The notes under the pieces: model-generated | Databases searched by the model: none | The model's input: the letters and a program-made list of their open reading frames with translations, nothing else | What the model was told of the DNA's origin: nothing | In this document: in pieces, positions 25,068 through 32,948 of the stretch | Layout of the letters: each line of letters begins with the position of its first letter | How positions within the stretch are numbered: the stretch's first letter is position 1 | Source: Candidatus Poribacteria bacterium | Lineage (GTDB): Bacteria > Poribacteria > WGA-4E > WGA-3G | Reading direction: 5' to 3' | DNA: 40,968 nt | Assembly: GCA_022819945.1 (NCBI GenBank) | Contig: JAJEGI010000140.1 | Span: 1 to 40,968 of the forward strand | Position numbers and translations under genes: made by a program

Positions 25068-28000
25068 TTAAAACTCTTGCGTTAGTATGAACCGTTTTGT
25101 ACCTCGGTTTGAAGCGATTCTGACGACATCTTTGAGATGCAGGATGTAATCCGGTGTGACCCTTGGCGTCAGGAACCGGATCGTCTGATGCATTTCGGCT
25201 TTACGTTTGGATTTGGCGTATCGGAGTTGAATCTCCGCAACATCGGTTTTTAGCGTCTGTTCCTCGGGAACAATATCTATCTTAAAGGGTGCTTCCGTAC
25301 TGACAGTGATTTTGTCGTCAAGGGTAAGTGCTTTGCCGATAGCGGCGGGATACATTCGGCGTTCCTCGCTCAGTAATTCGGCGTAGGGATGCTTGACAAG
25401 CGGTAGTTCAAGCACAAACTGACTGCCGATCGCATAGAGGTATTCCTTACAACGCCACGTAAGTTCAACCTTCAATTCGCCCTCCAACTCCGAAAGCTCG
25501 GAGACCGTAAGATCCTCTATTTTCGCGCGAGCGTCGAGTTCCAATGCTTTGTGTAAGAACTCCGATCTCTCTTCGGCGGTCTGAAGGTGTCTGAGTTGGC
25601 TACGGAGTTTCATGTTGAAGCTCCCTGTAACCGTCAATTCTTGGCGGACAGAGACACTGAGGTCTTTTTTGACCTCGACGTGCGTGTGAACCCGTTTGAG
25701 ATTTGATTTTGCATCCAGGGAAGGGCTTTTTTGAAAGCGGTAGAGTGCGTTCTGTATATCGCCAGTTTCGCCGTTAGTGGTCTTCTGTTCAGTGGTTTTG
25801 TCTAAAAGCCGCGGATTAATAATCAGTGTCCATCTGTCTTGGTCCCCGGCGGGTAGATCCCCGAATGCACACGTCTCGGCTGTCGGATCGAGCCAGATAA
25901 ATTCGCCGTCTTTGTCGCCTTCAACAACAAGGATCATGTGATTGAAATAGGCGAGCGACGGGACGGCTTCGACCTCTGAACCGCCATCCGGAAGATGGGC
26001 GTTGACACCGCGCGTGTCCCCAGCAGAAATGAGAACAGGATAGGAATTAATGCCTTCAGATGCGAGCATTGTGGAGAGGAGGGTTGTTTTGTCCTTACAA
26101 TCCCCCGCACCTACCTTCAGAACAAAGTCAGCCGGATAGGGCTTAATCGCCCAAATTCCAAGTTCATAGCCGTAGTACCGGATGTTCGTTGCAACGTATT
26201 CATAAAGCCGTTTTACTTTTTCCTTTCGGGACCAAGCACCACTGAGGAGTTGCTTTGTTCTTTCTTCGATTTTCGGTGTAATCTCATCCTGCTCGCGAAT
26301 CAGTGTTGCATACCATGTCGCCAGTTTATCCCAAGAATCGAGGGAGGAGATGCTGATGTTATAGGCGAGGTCTTGCGGTGCCGGCATCAGGTATTCGTTT
26401 TTTAATGGCGGCACATCTAGCGCTTCAAAGATATACGTGCGGGTGTAGTTGTTCTCTGTCGTTGTGGGTTTAATATCAAGGAAAGCGTCATCTGATCCGG
26501 AGGCTGTGGAAGCCGCGGGTGCCCCTGAAACCTGATAATAGAGCTCCTTTTCCTTTGGGATGTGTACGGTGAAGCGGTAATATTGTACAGGCTGCTGTCC
26601 TTGAAAATAGACTTGCCGCCAAAATTCGCCGCGCATGACGTGTCCAAGGTTATTCGTGGAGTAGGCGTAGTCTATGATACAACCGTCGCTAACTTCGGGG
26701 AGTGTGAAGTACATCAAGCGTGCATCGACATCCAACCCCGCTTCTACGGCACTCGGCGGTGGCACATCGCGTATAATTTTGTCTGTATCAAGTTCAACAA
26801 TTTTGCCATCAGGAGTCAACGTTCGGGCATGATGGATAGTGACATCGTCTCTGCCGCGCATATAAGGGATGCTGATCTCAGCAAGGCTTCTGCCATCTTC
26901 GTTAAAGATTTTAGCGACCCGTCGTGTGGAGTAGACATAGCGACTCTTTTCATCGATATTGATATCAACACTGTCCCAAAGGATGACGGCTCCATCATCG
27001 GGAAATGCTTCTTGAGAAGGCAGTTTGTCAATAGCGGCTTGGATCGCTGCTTCGTCTGCTTCGCTAATATAATTATACGGCAGCGATGATCTACGATTTT
27101 CATGGCTGTGGGCAGCGGTAGAACCATCCTCATGACTATGCTCGTCGGTTTCGGATGGCACAGTAGGCACTGCATCGGTGAAATCTGGCGGCGTGCGCGG
27201 TTGTGGGTTTTGTGCGTCAGTTAAAACCTCTGGTTCCGGCGGCGGGCTTTGTAGAGCCGAGCGTCGTGTTCCCAAGAACGTTTTTTCGGCGAGTGTGCCG
27301 TCATCTGTTTCTTCTCGGACGATTGTTAAGTTTCGGGTAGCGTTTCCGTCGCCGTTATCATCAAGATGCGGATGTTCAGATTGGACATTCCCGTCTTTTT
27401 CATAGAAATCCTTCGTCCGTGCTTGTAGTGATAGAAACGCTTCTAACAGAGAGATGTCGCCGTTTCTGTCGGTATCGTTCGCTGCGGCGAAGAAAGCGTC
27501 AACAAAGACATTGCCAAATCCTGCTTGTAGCGAGTAACCCTCATTAGGTGAGCTTGAGGTGATAATAATGCGTCCCGGCTTGCTGAGTTGCGGCACAAGT
27601 TTACCACTATAAGGGAACCCGAAGATTAAAATTTGACGCTCGGCAGGGATGCTGTTAATAAGTGTCACATATTCTGCTTCAGTAATATCCCGTCTGGGTA
27701 AATTGAACTTCACGCTGCCTCTACCCGTCCGAGATGCGTGTCCGAGCATGAAGAGCACCAATTGATCTGAGGGTTGAACGGTTTCAGCGAGTTGGGTGAA
27801 CGCTGCTAAAACCTGCTCGCGTTTTGCTTCAGTATCAACGAGTTGTATCTCTTCTGATGGACCCATATCTTCAAAGAGAAAGGTAATCTGCTCTGATGTA
27901 TACCCATATTCATCGGTGAGGAGTTGGTGGAACCGGGAGGTGGCACTCCAAAATGCATCGTAAAAAGATTTCTCACCGGCAGCACCACCGATAATCAGCA

Positions 28001-28082
28001 CGTAATCTGCCGCGAATGCTGTTGTGGAAATTAGAAGAGTCGTGAGAATTACAATGGGTATTTGGCACATTTTTTTCTTCAT
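25068..28082 (-). CDS. Secreted caspase-like (inactive) - DUF3857 - transglutaminase-like fusion protein
   Basis: 1004 residues. Signal peptide about 1-25. Residues 27-250 look like a clan CD (caspase/legumain-like) domain: L-F-M-L-G-H-A-S-R (H115), but the catalytic-Cys strand reads I-L-I-F-G-F-P-Y-S-G with Pro at the Cys position, so it is probably a pseudopeptidase. A Pro/His-rich linker spans about 280-335. A DUF3857 beta-domain (about 360-530) leads into a transglutaminase-like core with a complete Cys-His-Asp triad (C662 in G-D-C-K-D-K, H715 in F-N-H-M-I-L, D732 in W-L-D-P-T-A). ATG 28082 starts the signal peptide and has AGGA 8 nt upstream; a longer in-frame start at 28169 would overlap moaC more. 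Function unknown, probably periplasmic. Confidence 0.85.
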   Translation of the reverse strand: MKKKMCQIPIVILTTLLISTTAFAADYVLIIGGAAGEKSFYDAFWSATSRFHQLLTDEYGYTSEQITFLFEDMGPSEEIQLVDTEAKREQVLAAFTQLAETVQPSDQLVLFMLGHASRTGRGSVKFNLPRRDITEAEYVTLINSIPAERQILIFGFPYSGKLVPQLSKPGRIIITSSSPNEGYSLQAGFGNVFVDAFFAAANDTDRNGDISLLEAFLSLQARTKDFYEKDGNVQSEHPHLDDNGDGNATRNLTIVREETDDGTLAEKTFLGTRRSALQSPPPEPEVLTDAQNPQPRTPPDFTDAVPTVPSETDEHSHEDGSTAAHSHENRRSSLPYNYISEADEAAIQAAIDKLPSQEAFPDDGAVILWDSVDINIDEKSRYVYSTRRVAKIFNEDGRSLAEISIPYMRGRDDVTIHHARTLTPDGKIVELDTDKIIRDVPPPSAVEAGLDVDARLMYFTLPEVSDGCIIDYAYSTNNLGHVMRGEFWRQVYFQGQQPVQYYRFTVHIPKEKELYYQVSGAPAASTASGSDDAFLDIKPTTTENNYTRTYIFEALDVPPLKNEYLMPAPQDLAYNISISSLDSWDKLATWYATLIREQDEITPKIEERTKQLLSGAWSRKEKVKRLYEYVATNIRYYGYELGIWAIKPYPADFVLKVGAGDCKDKTTLLSTMLASEGINSYPVLISAGDTRGVNAHLPDGGSEVEAVPSLAYFNHMILVVEGDKDGEFIWLDPTAETCAFGDLPAGDQDRWTLIINPRLLDKTTEQKTTNGETGDIQNALYRFQKSPSLDAKSNLKRVHTHVEVKKDLSVSVRQELTVTGSFNMKLRSQLRHLQTAEERSEFLHKALELDARAKIEDLTVSELSELEGELKVELTWRCKEYLYAIGSQFVLELPLVKHPYAELLSEERRMYPAAIGKALTLDDKITVSTEAPFKIDIVPEEQTLKTDVAEIQLRYAKSKRKAEMHQTIRFLTPRVTPDYILHLKDVVRIASNRGTKRFILTQEF

Positions 28083-28095
28083 GCGTATATCCTTT

Positions 28096-28596
28096 TTAGG
28101 GTAGCTGCGTCTCGGCATCGGATATGAAATCACCGCTTTTACCGCCAGTCTTTTTGACGAGCCTGACATTACCGATGACCATTTCTCTGTCTACTGCTTT
28201 ACACATATCGTAGACGGTCAACGCTGCGACTGACACAGCAGTGAGGGCTTCCATCTCTACGCCTGTACGACCGATTGTCTGAATTTCTGCTTCGATTTCT
28301 ATGCAAGGTCTATCGTCATCTGCAATTGCGAGTTCAACGCGAATTGAAGTCAAGGCGAGCGGGTGACACAGTGGGATTAACTCGCCTGTCCGTTTCGCTG
28401 CCATGATACCCGCGAGTCGTGCGACCTCTAAGACATCGCCTTTTTTCATCTTTTGCTCAGCGATTAATCGGAGTGTTTCAGGACGGGCAGTAATATACCC
28501 GCGGGCGATAGCGATGCGTAACGTTTCCTCTTTACCGCCGACATCCACCATCCGTGTGTTGCCTTTTTCGTCGAAGTGCGTTAGGAAATTGTCCAT
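28096..28596 (-). CDS. moaC: Cyclic pyranopterin monophosphate synthase
   Basis: 166 residues, a full-length MoaC. It converts the MoaA product to cyclic pyranopterin monophosphate in molybdenum cofactor synthesis. Diagnostic segments: M-V-D-V-G-G-K near residue 16, K-G-D-V-L-E-V-A-R-L-A-G-I-M-A-A-K-R-T, E-L-I-P-L-C-H-P-L, G-V-E-M-E-A-L-T-A-V-S-V-A and M-C-K-A-V-D-R. GGGAGGG lies close before the ATG. It ends 13 nt before the chosen start of the transglutaminase gene, so the two may be cotranscribed despite unrelated roles. No other moa/moe genes are in the window and no Moco riboswitch was seen upstream. Confidence 0.96.
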   Translation of the reverse strand: MDNFLTHFDEKGNTRMVDVGGKEETLRIAIARGYITARPETLRLIAEQKMKKGDVLEVARLAGIMAAKRTGELIPLCHPLALTSIRVELAIADDDRPCIEIEAEIQTIGRTGVEMEALTAVSVAALTVYDMCKAVDREMVIGNVRLVKKTGGKSGDFISDAETQLP

Positions 28597-28604
28597 CTTT
28601 CCCT

Positions 28605-28673
28605 CCCTTCCATCACAGGATCGGAAGATTGCAAGATTGGAAGGTTGGAAGTGGGTCTTTTCTTGGCTTCCAT
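28605..28673. repeat. Purine/pyrimidine GGAAG...CTTCC inverted repeat, copy 3
   Basis: CGGAAGATTGCAAGATTGGAAGGTTGGAAG in overlapping pieces (about 28621-28650) flanked by CCTCCCTTCCATC and GGCTTCCATCCTG pyrimidine tracts, between moaC and the FGGY kinase. Confidence 0.4.
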
Positions 28674-28695
28674 CCTGCTATCCTATCTAACATCT

Positions 28696-30342
28696 CTACA
28701 CAGGATGCGCTGCCATAATCTTCTCGTATGTTTCACGGAACCGCTGGAGATATTTCCTATCACCGTGATAAGCGGTAACATCTTCAGGGTTCGGTTGAAT
28801 CGGTTCACCACGTTTCAGAACGGAAGCACTGAACGCTTCGATGTCAAAGGGTTCGTTTTCTGCGTCGTGGAGTGCCTTGACCCCTGCGACGGCTGCACCG
28901 AGCGCTGCACCACCCTTTTCCACCGGTAGGGTCGGTCTATTCCAAATCCCGGCAACGCGTCGCATGATTTCGGGACTATCGGTCGCGCCACCGGTTACGA
29001 ACAGCGGTGTTTGCGTCTGCTTCGTAAAGACAGCAGAGTAGACGTAGACAGCGGCAAGACTCGTTTCAATGATACCCGTATAATCTTCCGCTAACGTCGG
29101 TTGTGCGTTGGATCGGATCAGGTCAAATGCGCCGGAGACAGGAAAAGACTCGGTTTTGGGTTGCCAAAACGCCATAAACTGTCCCAGTGCTATCTGTTTC
29201 AAAGCTGCCTCTGCGGGCGCGTATGCTTCTTTTGCTAAGCCGTAATTGTTCCTCACCGCATCCCAGACCATAGCACCGTTTGTACGGCACCCGAACATAA
29301 AAGGACGATTGATGCCGTCATACATAGCATTGGCGAATCCCTCTGGGTCGAGTGTATCTCCATCGGTTGATACCATGTTGACGAAACTGGTGCCGAGACT
29401 CAGCAGATCACCAGCGACAGGTACTTTCGCCTGCGGGTTGTCGCCAGAACCTGCTATAACGGCGCAGCGTTCATCAAAGCCGTATTTCTCTGTGTAATAT
29501 GCGGCAAGGTTTCCGACGACAGCGTCTGGACGCGCGAGCAGGGGCAATTTCGACTGAAGTGCTGCCACACCGCCAGATAATCCGTACGCCGTCGCGCCTA
29601 ACAACGCTGCATCCCACGTCCTTGACCGATAGTTCATGAGCGACATTCCGCATCCGTTTCCGTAATCGATGGGTACGTTTGCATTACCGGTTAGCACGGC
29701 GGGGATAAAGCTGCTAATTAACTGGACTTTTGCTGTCGCTGCGTAGTGTTCAGGAAACTGTTCTGCGACACGCCGAACGACAGTACCCGTGAATCGGAGC
29801 GGTGCATCAGAACCTGAGAGGTTAATCATCTCCGCTTTCCCGCCGACGCCGTTTCGGACGGCATCGGTTTGTGTAACGGTATTCGCGGTCATCCAGATGG
29901 GTGCGTTCGGATATGCGAACGCATCCTTGAGTAGGGTTTGCAAGTCGCGTTCATCTTCGTCAGGTAGGGGCGAGGTAACCTCGCCCCTACGTGACAACTG
30001 TGCTAAAAGCGCGTCAGCGTCGCGGTTGAGATAGACGTGTCCGTGTTGTTGTCCCGACGTGTTGATGAGACGGATAGATTCAAGTGATACGCCTGCCTCG
30101 CGCATGTCAGCGAACAAGGCATCGAGTGAGGCGAGGTACATCAATGGCGGTTGTTCGGCTTCGCCTTCTTCTCTCGGCGGCAAGATATAGTCTTCTCCGA
30201 TACCGAATTGGTTGAGGCGTGCATCGGCGCGGTAATCGAGCGAATGCTCAAAGCATTTTTCTGCTGTGTCGATATCAATGACGATAGCAGATAGACTTTG
30301 TGTGCTTGAATCTAAACCGAGGGCGAGTCTTTCTCTTGGCAC
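28696..30342 (-). CDS. FGGY-family carbohydrate kinase (xylulokinase-like)
   Basis: 548 residues. Two actin-like halves: the N-terminal phosphate loop L-G-L-D-S-S-T-Q-S (8-16), I-N-T-S-G-Q-Q-H-G-H near 93-102, and in the second half G-S-G-D-N-P-Q-A with the catalytic Asp, L-G-T-S-F-V-N-M and V-T-G-G-A-T-D-S-P-E. Most similar in layout to D-xylulose kinases; the true sugar is not determinable. GTG start at 30342 with AGGAG about 7 nt upstream. Residues 118-127 (R-R-G-E-V-T-S-P-L-P) are encoded by a perfect 27-nt palindrome (29964-29990) of intergenic-repeat type, inserted in frame. They sit in a loop between conserved motifs, so the enzyme probably tolerates them. Confidence 0.9.
   Translation of the reverse strand: MPRERLALGLDSSTQSLSAIVIDIDTAEKCFEHSLDYRADARLNQFGIGEDYILPPREEGEAEQPPLMYLASLDALFADMREAGVSLESIRLINTSGQQHGHVYLNRDADALLAQLSRRGEVTSPLPDEDERDLQTLLKDAFAYPNAPIWMTANTVTQTDAVRNGVGGKAEMINLSGSDAPLRFTGTVVRRVAEQFPEHYAATAKVQLISSFIPAVLTGNANVPIDYGNGCGMSLMNYRSRTWDAALLGATAYGLSGGVAALQSKLPLLARPDAVVGNLAAYYTEKYGFDERCAVIAGSGDNPQAKVPVAGDLLSLGTSFVNMVSTDGDTLDPEGFANAMYDGINRPFMFGCRTNGAMVWDAVRNNYGLAKEAYAPAEAALKQIALGQFMAFWQPKTESFPVSGAFDLIRSNAQPTLAEDYTGIIETSLAAVYVYSAVFTKQTQTPLFVTGGATDSPEIMRRVAGIWNRPTLPVEKGGAALGAAVAGVKALHDAENEPFDIEAFSASVLKRGEPIQPNPEDVTAYHGDRKYLQRFRETYEKIMAAHPV
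29964..29990. repeat. Perfect 27-nt palindrome inside the FGGY kinase gene
   Basis: Arms GTAGGGGCGAGGT and ACCTCGCCCCTAC around a single A. The sequence is typical of REP-like intergenic palindromes, yet it lies inside an intact reading frame. Confidence 0.85.
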
Positions 30343-30370
30343 AAATTTCTCCTATTACATCCTTTGATTT

Positions 30371-31333
30371 TTAATTTCCCGGATAAGCGCGGTTTTCTAA
30401 TTCTGCGACGAACTTTTCGGCGGCAATCGCGGCTGCAGCACCTGCACCCGCAGCAGTGATTGCTTGACGGAACACATGGTCGTGCACATCACCAGCGGCA
30501 TAGACACCGTTTATGTTCGTGCGTTGCATCTCGTCTACGATGATATAGCCTTGGTCGTCTGTATGTATGACATCTGTGAAGAGTTCTGTGTTCGGGATAT
30601 GTCCAATAAAGATAAACACACCGTCAATCGGGAAAAGTTGCGTCTCACCGGTCTTAACGTTTTTGAGGGTCGCACCTGTCACTTTATCTGCGTCACCGTT
30701 GATCTCTTCGACGATGGTATCCCAGATGAACTTGATTTTGTCGTTTTTGAAGGCACGTTCCTGCATAATCTGGCTTGCGCGGAGTTGATCGCGGCGATGG
30801 ACGATGTAGACTTCGGAGGCGTATTTGGTTAAGAAGATGCCTTCCTCTAACGCTGCATCACCGCCACCAACAACGATAAGCCGTTGGTCTTGGAAGAAAA
30901 ACCCGTCACACGTTGCACAGTAAGAGACTCCTCGTCCGCCGTATCCCTCTTCACCCGGAATATCCAGCGTCCGTGGTGAGGCACCCGTGCAGATAATCAC
31001 AGATTTCGCACGGTATTCTTTCTCATAAGTCGTGACAGCAAACGGGTGTTGCGAGAAGTCAACGGCGGTTACGGTATCAAATTTAACTTCAGTGCCGAAC
31101 CGTTCGGCTTGTTCCTGCATGCCTTGTATGAAGACACCCGCCTCGTTCCCAAAGAAGCCGGGGTAGTTTTCGAGGTCGAGCGTCAAGGAGAGTTGTCCAC
31201 CGAGCGCATCGCCTGTAATCAGAACAGGTTCAAGCATAGCACGAGATGTATAGACCCCCGCGGCAAATCCAGCCGTGCCACCGCCAATAATTACGATATT
31301 TCGATCTTCTGTGTTGTTTGTATTGGTTTCCAT
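30371..31333 (-). CDS. trxB: Thioredoxin-disulfide reductase
   Basis: 320 residues, cytoplasmic flavoenzyme that reduces thioredoxin with NADPH. FAD-binding I-I-G-G-G-T-A-G-F-A-A (15-25), the redox pair C139/C142 in S-Y-C-A-T-C-D-G, the NADPH motif V-V-G-G-G-D-A-A-L-E-E, and the C-terminal FAD motif V-Y-A-A-G-D-V-H-D are all present, and length is normal. ATG 31333 is preferred; an in-frame TTG at 31363 would add 10 residues. AAAGGAATT lies upstream at a long spacing. No thioredoxin gene is in the window. Confidence 0.95.
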   Translation of the reverse strand: METNTNNTEDRNIVIIGGGTAGFAAGVYTSRAMLEPVLITGDALGGQLSLTLDLENYPGFFGNEAGVFIQGMQEQAERFGTEVKFDTVTAVDFSQHPFAVTTYEKEYRAKSVIICTGASPRTLDIPGEEGYGGRGVSYCATCDGFFFQDQRLIVVGGGDAALEEGIFLTKYASEVYIVHRRDQLRASQIMQERAFKNDKIKFIWDTIVEEINGDADKVTGATLKNVKTGETQLFPIDGVFIFIGHIPNTELFTDVIHTDDQGYIIVDEMQRTNINGVYAAGDVHDHVFRQAITAAGAGAAAAIAAEKFVAELENRAYPGN

Positions 31334-31430
31334 TCTGTTTTTTAATTCCTTTATCTTAGTCAAATTTCACATCCGCATCGTTGTTATCCAAAAATGTGCA
31401 GATCTCACAGTAATTTTGCTTGAAAATTCA

Positions 31431-31661
31431 TCAATACGCTTCTAATAAAGCAAGGATGATAATGATGATAACTCCCTCAATGACCATCACCCATGTAAAG
31501 GCTTTAATATTAGTTTCAATCCGGTCAAGTTGCTTTTCTAAAGAACTGACATTTTTCTTATAGGTTTTGGTATCAATCTTGGCATCCAGGCGATCCAAGC
31601 GGGTGTGTATCTGTTTTAAGTTGTTGATCAGCAGTTCGTTGAAATTTTTATTCTCCTCCAC
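31431..31661 (-). CDS. Small coiled-coil protein with C-terminal membrane helix
   Basis: 76 residues starting at GTG 31661, with AAAGGAG 7 nt upstream, good evidence that it is expressed. Residues 8-48 have a heptad-like pattern (L-K-Q-I-H-T-R-L-D-R-L-D-A-K-I-D ... L-E-K-Q-L-D-R-I-E-T), and 53-73 form one membrane helix (W-V-M-V-I-E-G-V-I-I-I-I-I-L-A-L-L). Short proteins of this shape include haemolysin XhlA-like proteins, but no family can be asserted. It lies between the Ldh-family gene and trxB on the same strand. Confidence 0.7.
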   Translation of the reverse strand: MEENKNFNELLINNLKQIHTRLDRLDAKIDTKTYKKNVSSLEKQLDRIETNIKAFTWVMVIEGVIIIIILALLEAY

Positions 31662-31711
31662 GAGATTTCTCCTTTTACGTGTTGCTGGCGAGGTTTTTGC
31701 GGGAGTCTTGT

Positions 31712-32689
31712 TTAAAATGGAAGCGGAATCCCAACGCGTTCAGCGACTGTTTTCAACTGTGCCTGATGTCCTTCGCCAACCGGGATGCCGATTTCAGCCC
31801 ATTCCTGTTCGCGCTCCCATTCTAAGCCGCCGGGTAGATCTGATCGGTCATAACCCGGGGCGGGTTGCATCTGTCGTGCATCGTGGATGTGTTGGTCGAT
31901 CTCCGCTTTATACTCGTCAATGGGTCGGAAGCGGGAGATGTCAATCGCTGCGATGAAAGCACCTTGATTGGCACCTTCCCAGATTGTTGGCGGATCCGGC
32001 GGCTTATCGAACAGCCAGATGCCTGCCATAAACCCACCGAGGGCATGGCTCACATGACTCAGACCTAACATCTTGAAAAACGCAGCAGGACTCTGTGCAA
32101 ATGCCTCTTCCAACGGCAGCTTGGCATCAATACCGGTTGCCATATCGACGACGATAGGGGGCTGGTCGCCCGCCGGAATTGCGAAACTCATCGGTGAGGC
32201 ACCCGTTGCGGTGGCAATTGAGCCGCCGGCACCGTGTCGGAAACGGTGGCACGAGACGGCGAACCCGGCGCAGTCCGCTTCGAGCGCGAGCCGTGTATAC
32301 TTACCAGCGCTCCCGAAATGGAAGTGGTTCCGACTCGTTGCGGCACCGAGCCCCATCGCTTTGGCTTTTTTGACCGCTGCCTGTGCGGCATGATACGAGG
32401 CGAAATGCCCCATACCGCCATCGCCGTCGTAGATTGCTGTTGTCGGAGATTCGTCAATGCAGCGGACGTTTGGACGGGGATTTACTTTACCATCAAGCAT
32501 CATCCCCACATATCCCGGCGTTTGTTGTGTGCCGTGACTGAACACACCGCGCAGATCCGTGAGTACTAATAGGCGCGCGATGTGCGCAGCGTCTTCTTCC
32601 GAAGTCCCTGCCTTCTGGAACGCTTCACTGACGAAGCCTTGCATCGTATCCGGCATCACACGGATAAATTCTTTCGGTACTACATTCAT
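31712..32689 (-). CDS. Ldh-family (malate/L-lactate/ureidoglycolate dehydrogenase type) oxidoreductase
   Basis: 325 residues of the PF02615 fold, an NAD(P)-dependent oxidoreductase family distinct from Rossmann dehydrogenases. Seen: L-R-G-V-F-S-H-G-T-Q (family G-V-x-S-H-G), D-G-D-G-G-M-G-H, S-R-N-H-F-H-F-G-S-A-G-K-Y (the usual S-N-H-F-G region, with an extra His), V-V-D-M-A-T-G and L-G-G-F-M-A-G-I. The central region departs somewhat from the usual pattern, so the substrate class may be new. The ATG at 32689 has the repeated leader of the LarA-like and TPR genes. Confidence 0.85.
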   Translation of the reverse strand: MNVVPKEFIRVMPDTMQGFVSEAFQKAGTSEEDAAHIARLLVLTDLRGVFSHGTQQTPGYVGMMLDGKVNPRPNVRCIDESPTTAIYDGDGGMGHFASYHAAQAAVKKAKAMGLGAATSRNHFHFGSAGKYTRLALEADCAGFAVSCHRFRHGAGGSIATATGASPMSFAIPAGDQPPIVVDMATGIDAKLPLEEAFAQSPAAFFKMLGLSHVSHALGGFMAGIWLFDKPPDPPTIWEGANQGAFIAAIDISRFRPIDEYKAEIDQHIHDARQMQPAPGYDRSDLPGGLEWEREQEWAEIGIPVGEGHQAQLKTVAERVGIPLPF

Positions 32690-32724
32690 TTTTTTATATT
32701 ACCTTGCGGAGGAACGAGGTGGAT
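32687..32724 (-). repeat. Repeated 5' leader, copy 3 (Ldh-family gene)
   Basis: On the minus strand AATCCACCTCGTTCCTCCGC, AAGG, then an A/T-rich stretch to the ATG. It matches copies 1 and 2 except for the middle 'CGTTCCTC' segment. Confidence 0.6.
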
Positions 32725-32805
32725 TTGGATCGTTGGTGTGCTTTTCTTAAATCCGCTCTCCACTTCGTTACGAGCTACGGTTTTTTGCTCTTATCTACCA
32801 GGGCT

Positions 32806-32922
32806 ATTTAGTTCTCGGTTTTTTCGTCCAATTTTGCCTCCCGGGACCGGTAGGTGCGTGTTTCTAACCGCACCGGATCTGTAACAGAAAGCATAAAACC
32901 CGAGAATTTTTTAAAACTAAAT
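32806..32922. repeat. Inverted-repeat element with internal GGTGCG/CGCACC hairpin
   Basis: Ends ATTTAGT (32806-32812) and ACTAAAT (32916-32922) with inner TTCTCGGTTTTT/AAAACCCGAGAA arms. The core CCGGTAGGTGCG...CCGCACCGG (about 32848-32876) is a variant of the GGTTCGG/CCGAACC hairpin at 21799 and 21983. No gene inside; lies between the Ldh gene and a methyltransferase gene. Confidence 0.6.
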
Positions 32923-32948
32923 GACCTTGCTTATCTACAATAGTGCAA

